64,000 bases of DNA from Fulvia fulva (Eukaryota > Ascomycota > Dothideomycetes > Mycosphaerellales > Mycosphaerellaceae). The stretch lies in NCBI RefSeq assembly GCF_020509005.1, contig NC_063022.1, forward strand, positions 2,418,001-2,482,000, in the 5' to 3' direction. Each line of letters opens with the position of its first letter. Within the stretch, counting starts at the first letter, position 1. The notes beneath the pieces are model-generated. The model saw nothing but the letters and a program-made list of their open reading frames with translations, was not told the origin of the DNA and searched no databases. The translations under genes were made by a program, and so were the position numbers. This document shows, in pieces, positions 1 through 9,685 of this stretch.

Positions 1-853
1 GACCGCATTCCCCCAAAAAGCGAAAGCAACTACGATCTGCGGAAGGGATGTCTAGCGCTTGAAATCGGCCGCGTTACCCGCGTAACGTCGAACAGCCTCG
101 CGTGCTTTGGCGCTCCCATCTTGTACGCAGTTTACCTCCCAAATCAGCCGCTCCTCGGTGAAGTCTGTGGACCTTCGCAAGCTCGGAAGTGGCTCCACTC
201 CAACACTACCGAGCGACAGCACCGTTCTGGTTTAGGAGCAGTACGCAGTCCCTAAGCTACAGTGTCGCTGTTGTAGCTGCTAGAAGACGTGATTGCTATT
301 GTGCGGCGGTCATCTCTTCCGTCAAGAGCCTTCACGCGGAACAACGTCTGCCAGTATGATGGTCGAATCGTGTCCAAGCAGTATTCCTACTGACGATCTC
401 TAGATGAGGAGACAGGCACATCCTTGAACCCTTGAGCACCTGTCGTTGGCCACATTCATTCCAAGCAAAACGACTGACCATATTTACTACCAGATCAAGG
501 CAGATATACCTTCCCCGCAAGCAGCAAGCAGCAAGAAGTATCTTGCTCTGATCTGCAGTCAAGGTCTAAGGTGCATTGATCCAATGACCGTTCTCGAAGA
601 AGCACTCTGAACCTCGAAGCCTTGTTCCATTGGCATGGCACTCATACGATCATCGTCTTCCATTCTCTCGTGTCGCAAACACAGTTCGAGCCAACCTTCC
701 CCGTCGCGATGGTGTTTGTATTGATAGCACATGTGTAGAAAGCTCAAAAGGCCGACATTCGCAGCGAAGAAGGTATTGTCAGATCTTCTCTCCATTGCTC
801 TCGCAGACACCTGCTTTCAGAGCAAGGTCTGATCCTAACCACAGCAAGGAGAT
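1..853. other. intergenic, no gene recognised
   Basis: Composition is normal, with no CTA/TAG enrichment. The open frames on both strands are short, overlap one another and resemble no family I know. The right part is presumably the promoter and 5' UTR of the transporter gene starting at 854. One isolated CTATTGT (reverse of ACAATAG) lies at 296-302. I see no TATA box or clear operator. Confidence 0.5.
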
Positions 854-2019
854 ATGGCTACCGTCGACAGGAAGGATGAGTATGGGACCGCCAAATACGA
901 CGTGAATGGACAGGACCAGATGGACCTGCACCCGAACGACTCGCAAGATAATGCGCTTCGGAAGATCAGAACCGCTGGCAGTGTGGCCATTCCACCGGAG
1001 CTGTTCGAGAAGCTTTATCTCAATCCGGAGAGCAAGGTCAAGGACCTTTGGTAAGTAGAATAGTAGCGCACATAATATAGCATGGACATGACTAACACCT
1101 TCTTCCTCCAGGCAATCCGACCCCAATGTAAGGTCATGGCTTACCACACACATCGTTGCTCACAGAACTGACCCAAATCAGCGGTCTTGGCGGCTTTCTA
1201 CTATCCCTAACACCACTCTCATGCTACCTGATGGACTGGCGCAACACCTAAGCAGGCATGGGAGTTTCGAACATCCCCGTATTCCTGTTCTTCGGCGGCG
1301 TGCTCGTGAACGTCGCCGCTGTCTTGGAGGTAAGCACGCCTGATCCGGCGATTGCAATGAATGACTCAAATGTGAGCAGTGGATCCTGGGCAACACATTC
1401 ATCTCGGTCGTCTTCAGCACATTCGGCTGCTTCTGGCTCACATACGGCGGTGTGCTTCAACCATTTTACGGCGCAAGCTCTCACTACGCGCCTGATCCAG
1501 TCAATGCTCCGCAAGAAGGCGCGTCACAGCCTATGTTTGTGAACAGCTGGGGGTAAGCCCGTTCGGCGCAACTCTGTCGCTCAAATAGATCGCTGACCTT
1601 GGGTAGGATTCTTCCTCCTATGGATGGGCGTTCTCTGCCTAGTCTACCTCATCTGCGCCATCAGGACGAACGTCATCTTCTTCGTCATTCTGCTCCCACT
1701 CCCACCCGCGTTTGCTCTGTTGGCAGCAGCTAACTGGTACGCCGGTATAGGAGAGATGGCTTGTTCTCAGACTTTGCAGGTCGTTGCTGGAGCACTGACG
1801 TTCATAACGGATGTACTGGGGTGGTACCTGTTCACCTCGCTACTCCTGGCGTCCATTGATGCTCCGTTCCAGCTTCCAGGTAGGTTGCATTGACACCAAC
1901 CAGACGGGTTTTACTTACGCTAATCTGATGCAGTCTTTGACCTCTCTACGAAGGTCCCGGGTACCAGCTCGAAGAATAAGAACGCCGAACGTACGGAGGC
2001 TGATCTTGAGAGAGGCTGA
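854..2019 (+). pseudogene. GPR1/FUN34/YaaH family acetate transporter, broken
   Basis: Joined exons match the fungal Ady2/AcpA-type acetate transporters of the plasma membrane (about six transmembrane helices, acetate/proton uptake). Visible landmarks are the N-terminal KLYLNPESKVKDL segment, GFLLSLTPLSCYLMDW, FLFFGGVLVNVAAVLEW, ILGNTF, GGVLQPFYGASSHYAPDP and the C-terminal SIDAPFQLPVFDLSTK. Likely exons: 854-1050, 1112-1127, about 1181-1329, 1379-1552, 1608-1881 and 1933-2019 (stop TGA 2017-2019); most junctions are GT-AG. Two faults: an in-frame TAA at 1249-1251, just after the DWRNT residues, and a second intron whose obvious donor and acceptor do not restore phase, with loss of the usual NPxPL motif. 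The ends are complete, so this is a young pseudogene or has sequencing errors. Family certain; broken state likely. Confidence 0.75.
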
Positions 2020-2473
2020 ACGTCTAAGCAACCATTTCTGACCTTTGTGAATACGCAGCGTGCTTTGGAAGCTGAATACAGCTCAAGCGTTGTGAAATTC
2101 GAAATTCGTGGACATTGTGGTTTCATCTAAGAGTGTGTAACAGCGCGACCAACACTTCAGCTCGACCTTCATGGATGTCGCAGACGATTGCTACAGGTAC
2201 ATGGTATCGAGCTCAACCATTCATTCGCCAATTGTGCCCCCGGCTCCACGAGTTCTTTAGCTCCCAGCTCCGGGAAAGTGAACAGGGATGTGAATTTGAA
2301 GTAGACAAATGCGAAGAGGCATGGCGTCGTTGTCGGAAAGAAAGAATACGCCCTTTGCCAAATTGGACATGAAATGTAATGACTACGACTCCACCCTCCC
2401 CAGAACTTGTTCTTGAGATCACTTGCCGTTCCACTTCGCGTTCATCCTCGCGATGACCTTATCATTCTGCTCC
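2020..2473. other. convergent intergenic region
   Basis: This is the space between the transporter stop at 2019 and the end of the minus-strand amidoligase gene at 2474, so both 3' UTRs should lie here. Short frames on both strands overlap each other and show no family signature. No terminator-like structure was recognised. Confidence 0.5.
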
Positions 2474-3850
2474 TCATCCGAGACTGGAATCAGTGGCAGC
2501 ATAGGACCCAGCAAGCCTGGCGAAAAGCGTCTTACGTAGACTAGAAGAAGTGACTTCCTCAAAGCGTGAGCGGGACAGATCTTCACGTGCTGATACTAGC
2601 AAGTCCTTGACCTTCTCCTGATCGAAGATGAGCGGCTGGGCATTCGGCTGGATACCATAGTACCCTGTACTATACTTCTCTGCTCGCATCCTGTTTACGT
2701 CAGCTGGATCTCTGTTGAGTGCATTCTCGTGCGCGTTCTGGGCGAGGAATTGCCCTATGCTTGGGGCTCCATATGGTGTCTCAACGGCTGGGAAGGTGGC
2801 GATAGAAGGTGGTGTCTGGAGGAAGAGAGCTCGGGCATCCTCCGGCACATTCACAGCTTGGCAGAGCTGGTCGAAGCTGTATGTTGGCGACGTAGCACTG
2901 AGAAGTGTCTCGATGAAAGCTTCATCGCTTGCTTGTTGGCAGCAAGTAATGACGCTTCCCAGGAACTTCACATACCGGTACATCTCGTCATATTCTCGCG
3001 TGCCAAGGTGCTGCCGGAATTCAATCGTAGTCTTAGTACATTGCGCACCATTTCGATCAGTATGCGCATGCGCGTTATCAAAATTGACGTTTGCACAGTG
3101 ACCATCGAGGTAGCCCTTCTTGAATTCTGCTTCAAACATTTTGCATATATCGCCATAGTCATCGCAGTGTTCCACCCTACGCAACCAGGCGAAGAGGTTC
3201 CGGTCTTGCTCGCCTTGGATAGAATTTCGCAGGAGATGTGCAGCACCCTGGAAAGCAGAAAGAGGTGCATACAGAGGCCGTTCAATGTCATCGTGGCGTT
3301 TCCAGGCTGGCGCCAGCACACGACTGCGCGCGTGAATCGAGTCGATGGTTCGTTCATGAGCGAGGAAGATCTGGTAGATACACTTAGCTGTGTCGTCCGG
3401 GATCTTCTCCTTGCCACACGCAAAGTGGACGTGAAATCCGCAAGTCTTGTTGACGATGAAGTGACATTTGAAGCGCTGCTCTAGCCATTTGAGAGCTTCG
3501 AGCATTTCGCGGATCTGGGAGAAAGATTGAGGATCGTCAAAGCGGAAAACCGGCGAGATCAGCTCGATAGATTGGGCTTTGTAGGATTCTGGCAGAAGGC
3601 GGGTTTCACCATGTGTCAGTTCGCCATCGTCTGAGGTCACGGTCCATGTCGAGTAGGTTTCTTTTAGAGTGTTAGAAACGAGGCCCTGTTTCCTAAGAAA
3701 GTGCATCACAGCACGTTCACATTTGACATACCCATCTTCGCCAAGCCACCGCCCAGGGAAAAGGTCTGGCCATTCTGTATTGGTGAAAGTCATGCGGTCA
3801 TATACGCAAATGAATTCCAGCTCGATGCCAAAGGTGAGTTCCAGATCCAT
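2474..3850 (-). CDS. amidoligase-family protein (Amidoligase_2, PF12224 type)
   Basis: Single-exon gene of 458 codons from the chosen start. The family belongs to the glutamine synthetase/glutamate-cysteine ligase-like COOH-NH2 ligase superfamily and is predicted to form amide bonds with ATP; the substrate in fungi is unknown. Seen in the protein: the opening LTFGIELEF strand with the acidic ExE metal/ATP-binding pattern right after the start, SIELISPVF around residue 95, the histidine motif GFHVHF around 140, and TTIEFRQHLGT near 280, all in the order expected. The C-terminal third is less conserved. An in-frame ATG at 3994 would add 48 residues with no family resemblance, so the ATG at 3850 (MDLELTFG) is preferred. 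Stand-alone gene, convergent with the transporter; no operon context. No signal peptide or membrane helix seen. Confidence 0.82.
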   Translation of the reverse strand: MDLELTFGIELEFICVYDRMTFTNTEWPDLFPGRWLGEDGYVKCERAVMHFLRKQGLVSNTLKETYSTWTVTSDDGELTHGETRLLPESYKAQSIELISPVFRFDDPQSFSQIREMLEALKWLEQRFKCHFIVNKTCGFHVHFACGKEKIPDDTAKCIYQIFLAHERTIDSIHARSRVLAPAWKRHDDIERPLYAPLSAFQGAAHLLRNSIQGEQDRNLFAWLRRVEHCDDYGDICKMFEAEFKKGYLDGHCANVNFDNAHAHTDRNGAQCTKTTIEFRQHLGTREYDEMYRYVKFLGSVITCCQQASDEAFIETLLSATSPTYSFDQLCQAVNVPEDARALFLQTPPSIATFPAVETPYGAPSIGQFLAQNAHENALNRDPADVNRMRAEKYSTGYYGIQPNAQPLIFDQEKVKDLLVSAREDLSRSRFEEVTSSSLRKTLFARLAGSYAATDSSLG

Positions 3851-5251
3851 GGCTCGGAAGTAAGGTCGGTCGATCGTTCGGAAGGCAGTCTTTTTTTGAT
3901 AGAAGCAGTCCAGCTGCTTGCGTCGGTCGTATAGTGAAAAAGTTGGAGAATTGCAGCAAGACAACTCCAGGCGGGCTTCTGGATATCTGAACATCGATCA
4001 TGACGCTCAAAGAGCCGATGCAAACAAAGCCAGCCATTTCCCAGTCCATTGAGCATTGTGATGGCCGTCAAAGGATCCTGATATAGCTTGACAAAGCCAG
4101 ATTCTCCCTTTGCGAGTCTGGGCGACCCTCCGATCCCTCGATGTGCAGCATACGATTCATCCTCGACTGGCTCCTTAAGAGGCTGGTTCTTTGTCGATAC
4201 AGCGTCTTGACACGCCGGAAGTATATTTCGTAACCACAGCCGTCGTACCTAGTTGCGTCGAGTGCAGCGCATCAACTGGCCGCAATCCTAGCATCTGCCA
4301 GAGCTAGGCTAATGAAATAAAGACCCGAGGTGTCGAGGCTCTGTCATTGCAAGAAGGATCTCACCCTCAAGGTTACCGGTAGCTTAGCTTAGCATAGCGA
4401 CTTTTGGCATTCTGTTGCTGCACAGCAGAATTATCAATGCATGTATGTGCTGGTTGAACGTGCTCGATTGGCGCAGTATTTCTCGCAATTCTGCCACGTC
4501 AAAACACCAGACCGACGTGATGGCGTAGATTGCGCACGACAGATCATGCGGCGATGGTGTTCCGGCTAGGGTTGATATCGTTGGCCACGTGTCCACCGCT
4601 TCGGCTTGGGCGTTAGCCCAAAGTGGTTGCGCGCATGAGTCGCGGAATGAAGCTGTCGTCCAGGACAGACTGGATATTGTGAAGAATGCCCCCGTTGATA
4701 CCGCGCGAAAGGCAAGGCGAACTGCGGTGGGAGGACTGTTCATTCGACGTCATGTTGGGAAGGTTCCACGGTTCATGCATGATGGTCGGGAGAAGGCCGA
4801 GGCCGACGGCGACGGGCCATGCAGGGACCGACGGGAAGAATGGGTCTGTGCCACGGGTCCGGGCTCGGCTTGTGACGAGGTGTACCGTGTCGAGTGAACA
4901 GCAACAGCAACAGCATCCTAGTCAACTAGTGTCCTGCCATTCCCCATTACTCAGCCTGCTGTTCACCACTCCAACACCTGACGCATCACACCTTCTTCAT
5001 CCTCTTCCCCTCTCCTACATCATCATCATCATCATCATCATCATCAAGAACACCTCGCGCAACTACAACATTCATCAGCCAGCGTCGCCGACTCCGAGTC
5101 CACAGCCACCGCCTCACACGACCCAACATCTGCTAGCCTTATCAGCACCTGACTACTGCCACCGAGTCATCTCCACGCTCGCCACATCACCACAAACACT
5201 CTCGTGATAATCCAAATCCGCACAATCACCCTACACACCACATCCGGCGTC
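3851..5251. other. intergenic between divergent genes; promoters
   Basis: Separates the minus-strand amidoligase gene from the plus-strand AN1 gene, so it should contain both promoters. Open frames at 4384-4743 (minus) and 4686-5207 (plus) are antisense or frame shadows of one another and have low-complexity sequence. The part from about 4960 is pyrimidine- and CA-rich, like a fungal 5' leader. It includes a CAT microsatellite, listed separately. Confidence 0.5.
5018..5044. repeat. (CAT)9 microsatellite
   Basis: Nine uninterrupted CAT units about 200 bp upstream of the AN1 gene start, within its probable promoter or 5' UTR. A simple repeat of this type can vary in length between strains. Confidence 0.95.
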
Positions 5252-5817
5252 ATGCGTTCCAACAGCATCACCTCCATCAGCTCCTTCTGCTCCCGCGCTT
5301 CGTCAGCGGAGCCAGAGCCAACCATGCAGATCTTCGTCAAGAGCATCCAAGGCGACAGTAAGTGACACTCCATCATCACTATCATACTCCAACTAACAGC
5401 CTCCCAGCCTTCCCCATAACCATTCCCGAGTCAACCTCGGTCCATACCCTCCGCTCCCTCCTCGCCCTGCGTACCAACACACCAGAGTCCGACCTCCGCC
5501 TAGTCCACGCTGGCAAGCATCTCTCTCCCTCAGAAGCCCTCTCAACCTACCACATCAGCGGCGAATCCACCGTCCACATGGCTCTGCCCATCCGCGGTGG
5601 CGCACCCAAGAAGATCCGCTGCAACGCCAAGGACTGCAAAGAGAAGGCCCAGCTCATCGTCGGCGATTGCGGCTTCTGCAAAGGTCACTTCTGCGGCAAA
5701 CACCGCATGCTGGAGAGCCACAACTGCACTGGTCTTGAGGACTGCAAGAAAGAGGAGAAGGAGCGGAATCGCGAGAAGTTGGAGAGTGAGCGTACTGTGG
5801 CTATCAAGGGGATTTAG
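5252..5817 (+). CDS. ubiquitin-like domain + AN1 zinc-finger protein
   Basis: Two exons, 5252-5357 and 5408-5817, with a 50-bp intron (gtaagt...cccag) between; spliced product 171 residues. After a Ser-rich 24-residue leader comes a ubiquitin-like domain beginning MQIFVK at residue 25. It is exactly 76 residues long and ends IRGG, like ubiquitin itself, though the core is divergent. An AN1 zinc finger follows with all eight ligands: C107, C112, C123, C126, C131, H134, H140, C142. The tail is a charged Lys/Glu helix. Proteins of this build (vertebrate ZFAND4-like, fungal AN1 proteins) are linked to ubiquitin/proteasome and stress handling; the exact role here is unknown. The second ATG at 5324 (MQIF) is an alternative start that drops the leader. 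The RGG-AP junction could be cut by deubiquitinases, but this is inference. Confidence 0.88.
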
Positions 5818-6466
5818 ATACGCAGGGACACGATGTGCAAGCGACATGAATCAGGCATGTGCGCTGATGGGAGGATGTTATGATGCAGTAATAGCGGATG
5901 ATCAGACCACCGCGCCATTACGGGTGTGGACATTTTGCATGATGGAGTTTTTGGGAGGGAACCTTTTCGGGCCTGCGTTGCTCTATCAGCGAGGCGCAGT
6001 GTATGGTGTGCTGAATTGAGAAGTTTCGAGTATACTGGCCGTCATTGGTCCAATACAACAGACATGGATATGATCAGCCTGCGAGGCATTACTTCCGGTT
6101 ACATGTGTGCAGAATGGTGAGGTGAGGCTCACGCAGGTATAGGAAGTCATATGATGGAGCTCCGAGGGGCCGCGCTCAGTACGGCGGAAGACTGACCAGC
6201 TACACGAAGGACCATCCATTGCCGTGAATGTCGAAGTCGCTTGGGAGGTACCCGCACTAGACTGGACACTTGGGGAAGCTCGCGCTTGCTGTACGGACTC
6301 CTGAAGTGGCAGCAGCGTGGACAACGCGGTGGTCCTCAGCATGGATGACCGTGATAGGTTTGTAGTACCGGCGCGCAGAAATTGGGACTCAAGCGGCCGA
6401 AGCGCCATCCTTCAGCCATGATGAAAGCCGACAGAGTGCATAGAAGATGGCCCATTGCTCTAGACG
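5818..6466. other. intergenic, no gene recognised
   Basis: 3' flank of the AN1 gene. Composition is normal and the frames are short and mutually overlapping. I see no RNA gene, repeat or regulatory motif that I can defend. Confidence 0.45.
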
Positions 6467-6800
6467 TGGAGCGTAAGCTGGAAAAGGCACCACGCTACAC
6501 TCTGGACTTCAGCAGTCTCGCGGCTTGCATACCAGGCTCGAGCAATGGTATCAACATGGACAGCGCGCAGAACGGTGGCATGGATGGCGATCCAGCTTGG
6601 AGCTACTGGCGCGTTGGGTCTGGACTTCAGAAGGGAGGCGCTGCACCATTTCAACATCAAGCACATGGGAATCATGGACGGCAGGTGAATGGCTTTTCGT
6701 GGACTGTGATATTAACTTGGAGATACCGCGTCTCGGAGACGTACCGCTTGATGCTCTCACTCAGGCCTACCAAGAGGCCTCAACATGTATGGCGGACTGA
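6467..6800 (+). other. possible decayed coding remnant, unrecognised
   Basis: One frame is open from after a TAG at about 6461 to a TGA at about 6686, and reads like protein (for example GALGLDFRREALHHFNIKH). After a +1 shift the reading continues as EWLFVDCDINLEIPRLGDV to a TGA at about 6800. No start codon context, splice signals or family match were recognised. It may be a frameshifted gene relic or chance. No function is proposed. Confidence 0.2.
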
Positions 6801-6933
6801 CCACTGGTATGGACACTGGTATGGGTCTGAGCCGACCGCGTGCCTCAGGCAGGATCTCAGTCCGCCGCGCATACCTCAGCGCCTGTAAAGGACCTCAGCA
6901 TAGATGGCAGGATGTCCATTGTCCTTGAACCTG

Positions 6934-7345
6934 ACAATAGGTGGAGCTGAACAGCGCGCTGTTGCATGACGCTCTCAACTCGAACCTATTGTCCAAAGCG
7001 AAGGGAATGGCATTCGACGACAATCGCAAATGGCTGCCATCAAATTCGACAATAGCTTCGAGTCACCCTCTGCGCTTGGCGCCCCGTTCTGACGCAACTC
7101 TTCCTCAAGCACAATAGCTGCATTGACAGAGCCTTCAATGGGTGCTTGCGGTTGTTGTAGAAGATAACAATAGCCGAGAGGTACGTGCACGCCTCGAGCA
7201 ATAAGTTTGGTGGCTGGCAAGTGGGTCTATACAATAGCAACCATTGACTTCCTGGCCCTTCTCGCTAACAATCGCTATAGAATCCTACAATAGCTTCGAG
7301 TCGCTACAGCTTCGAAAGGTCTCACAATAGCAGTGTAGACAATAG
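6934..7345 (+). promoter_or_regulatory. array of nine ACAATAG motifs upstream of the 7517 gene
   Basis: Exact ACAATAG occurs at 6934, 7049, 7111, 7167, 7231, 7287, 7324 and 7339 on the plus strand and at 6986-6992 on the minus strand. Near-matches ACAATCG occur around 7018 and 7268. Two copies (7049, 7287) share the longer context ACAATAGCTTCGAGTC. Roughly 0.05 copies would be expected by chance in 412 bp counting both strands. The array ends about 170 bp before the ATG of the next gene. The ACAAT core is the type bound by HMG-box proteins (SOX/MATA_HMG), which is a suggestion only. It is most likely a transcription-factor cluster controlling the downstream gene. Confidence 0.6.
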
Positions 7346-7368
7346 AGGGTAGGAGGCATAAGTATTTT

Positions 7369-7516
7369 CATTTTTCCCTCATTCCTTCACTTCTTTCCTT
7401 CACTCAACAACACATCTCGCTTCCTGCAGTGCAGTACTCCTCCTCCAGCTTTTATATCTTCTCCTCCCGCAGCACAGCAATCCACCGACCACCAGAAGCA
7501 TCCACTGCACGACGCG
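7369..7516 (+). promoter_or_regulatory. pyrimidine-rich leader of the 7517 gene
   Basis: From about 7369 the plus strand is a CT-rich tract followed by CA-rich sequence up to the ATG at 7517 (context acgcgATGG). Such CT tracts commonly mark transcription starts and 5' UTRs in filamentous ascomycetes. No TATA box was identified. Confidence 0.4.
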
Positions 7517-8677
7517 ATGGCACCACCCACCACTCCCAACAAAGGCGCAGGCGCCTTCTCCTCCAACACCACCCCGGCCTCCACGGCACCCCCCTCCTCC
7601 CTCGCCACCCCAGGCAGGGACTCTGCCTACGGTAGTATGGCAGATGACGGCGCACTCGCTGTCACAAGCAGCGTGCAGGCCTTCCTGCTGGCCAACGGCA
7701 TCCACGCCGATGTCGTTGCGCTGTTCACTGCCGAGGCGCTCCTGGAGAACGCTGTCGACCAGCAGCGCGAGGCTGGCCTCGAGCAGCCAGCACCAGCAGC
7801 ACCACCAGACTTCGCTCCCGCCCCGCCCGCCCCTGTCGTTCCTGCAGAGGCGCCGCGCCGTGCAGAGGTCACGGCCGGCAGCATACCATACAAGGCCCTC
7901 CCCTCCTTCCAGAAGAGGAAGAGACCTGAAGACGAGGCCGATGGCGCCAATGCCATCAACAAGAAGCAGAAGAAGACTGCCCCTCCTCCCGCCACCACCA
8001 CCACCACCACCACCACCAACAGCAAGGCCAACAAGGCCATCACCAAGAAGACGGCAGCGGCACCACCTCCTTCACCAAAGGTGAAGGACATCTCCTACGA
8101 CATCCCAGCCACGCCATTCGCCGACCTGGACTGGAGCGAAGCTCCCACCAACAGCACCGACCTCCTCACCACCTTCCCACCAGCAGCACTAGAGCCATCA
8201 GAAGAGGCCATGTGCCAGTACATCACGCCAAAGTACATCACCTGGCTCCGAGGCCACGTCGAGTACATCTCCTTCCGCCTTGCCGCCGTCACAGTAATGC
8301 TCCACCGTGCCGACTACACCGTCGAAGCAGCACAGATCGGCCAGTTCGCCGTCGATCTCCTAGGCACAGGCATTTACCACATCGCTCTGCAGCTCTACCT
8401 GAAGCAGACCGACGAGCACGACGTTTGGCTCCATGCCGAGATGGCGATCGCTGATGTCATCTACTACCTTCGCGGTGGAGAGAAGAAGGCAACCCGCGGC
8501 GATCTCTTTGAGCAGGCTGAGGTTCTGAGGGAGATTGCGAAGGGTATGGGTATGAGGCACGGCGTCGTCGGCGAAGTCACCTGGACCGAGAAGAGAGCTA
8601 TGGCGAGCAAGAGACAGATTGCCAATGGCCTGAACCTCCACGACAGCGATGACGACCTCATGCTTGAAGAACTCTGA
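7517..8677 (+). CDS. unrecognised protein, probably nuclear, low-complexity N-terminal half
   Basis: Single-exon frame of 386 residues with strong coding bias and a good ATG context. I do not recognise a family. Seen: Ser/Thr/Pro/Ala-rich residues 1-45; a short helical stretch (SSVQAFLLANGIHADVVALF, about 51-70) that faintly resembles a LisH motif; Pro/Ala-rich 85-115; basic clusters QKRKRPEDE and NKKQKK (about 130-155), like nuclear localisation signals; an eight-Thr tract encoded by ACC repeats; a more ordered helix-rich region about 195-345; and an acidic tail DSDDDLMLEEL. The C-terminal region has the best chance of holding a real domain. It is the gene downstream of the ACAATAG array, so it is probably tightly regulated. 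A DNA- or chromatin-associated role is only a guess from the basic clusters. Confidence 0.75.
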   Translation: MAPPTTPNKGAGAFSSNTTPASTAPPSSLATPGRDSAYGSMADDGALAVTSSVQAFLLANGIHADVVALFTAEALLENAVDQQREAGLEQPAPAAPPDFAPAPPAPVVPAEAPRRAEVTAGSIPYKALPSFQKRKRPEDEADGANAINKKQKKTAPPPATTTTTTTTNSKANKAITKKTAAAPPPSPKVKDISYDIPATPFADLDWSEAPTNSTDLLTTFPPAALEPSEEAMCQYITPKYITWLRGHVEYISFRLAAVTVMLHRADYTVEAAQIGQFAVDLLGTGIYHIALQLYLKQTDEHDVWLHAEMAIADVIYYLRGGEKKATRGDLFEQAEVLREIAKGMGMRHGVVGEVTWTEKRAMASKRQIANGLNLHDSDDDLMLEEL

Positions 8678-9190
8678 AAAGGGCAGCATCACGACTACGA
8701 CAGCATGGCACGAGATGAGAGTTGAGAGATATGGCACTGCATGACTCGCGAGAAGGAGAATTCTACCAGGTTTTGAGATGAGAGATGGGGTTTCCTACAA
8801 GGTTTTGAGTTGGGAGATGAGACTACTACTACTACGATACTGCATGAGGTGTTCTGTGCCGACGAGATGCTACTACTTCGACTTGACTGATGCGTTCTGA
8901 GCGAGAGAGATGCGGCTGCTCTACAAGAGAGCAGAGCTTAACGTCGAAGCGACGCCGCGAGAGATATGAATTGAACTTCCTTGACTCCCGAACATTGTCT
9001 ATCTTTCATCTTTTCAACTGCCGTGACTTACTGATGTGCGCGTCCCATGCTACTGTCGCTCTCACGGCGTCTGAGGTGCTGGAATGCTCCCGGTGCTCAC
9101 AAGAGTTGCACTTGGGACGGTATTGCTCACGATTGCCGGCCGAGATCGACCCTGTCATTAGGAGGGTCTGCTTAGACACGATGAGGACCT
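8678..9190. other. 3' flank of the 7517 gene; last normal-composition DNA
   Basis: Contains GAGATGAGA-type purine-rich repeats and an ACT trinucleotide run near 8824-8835, probably 3' UTR. An open frame at 8890-9192 has no support. From about 9190 rightward the CTA/TAG-rich RIP signature begins, so this stretch marks the edge of the gene-rich block. Confidence 0.5.
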
Positions 9191-9228
9191 GATCTTGTCC
9201 TATGCAGCTATTTCCTATCAAAACGTTC

Positions 9229-9520
9229 TCCGCCCTAAGATCGGGAGTGTTATAGCTCTTATAGGAGACGCACCTTTAGTAGAGCGACGTCGCCTATAAA
9301 TGCTACTCGAGATCAATCCTCTCACTATAAAGATCTGCTTAACCATTATAAGCGGATGCCACACTTTCCTCCTACGAGGAACTTGAGTCGCTATGGCACC
9401 GGGAGTCCTACAGCTCTCATGAAAAAGGCACCTCCGGTAGAGCAACGTAGCTCACGAATACCCCTTAAGATCAAGCCCATCGCCATCAAGACCTACTTGA
9501 CCATTATAAGCGGATGCCGC
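9229..9520. repeat. degenerate tandem duplication (~150 bp unit), RIP-mutated
   Basis: Two diverged direct copies, about 9229-9375 and 9385-9520. Shared blocks include GGGAGT..TA.AGCTCT.AT.., GCACCT...GTAGAGC.ACGT, GATCAA.CC and the exact ACCATTATAAGCGGATGCC at 9341 and 9499. Copy A has more TA in place of CA/TG than copy B. No coding content recognised. It lies just downstream of the S33 pseudogene. Confidence 0.6.
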
Positions 9521-9685
9521 CCTGATCTTCAGCTACGCACTTACATCCTACTAGAAACATTGTTTGCTATTAGGCTAGGGGTGCGGCAGCTCGCATAAAA
9601 GACGTATATCCAATAGAGCTACCCTATACATTGTATAACATTGCCCTTATACAACCCACAGGTTTAGACCAGCTCTACATCATCC

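Noticed and set aside
3995..4071. N-terminal extension of the amidoligase to the ATG at 3994 or beyond
   Set aside because: The family match begins at the ATG at 3850; the 48 extra residues have no resemblance to the family, and fungal 5' UTRs often stay open by chance.
6382..6888. 168-codon plus-strand frame
   Set aside because: No domain, irregular composition, and another frame in the same stretch looks more protein-like. Not supported as a gene.
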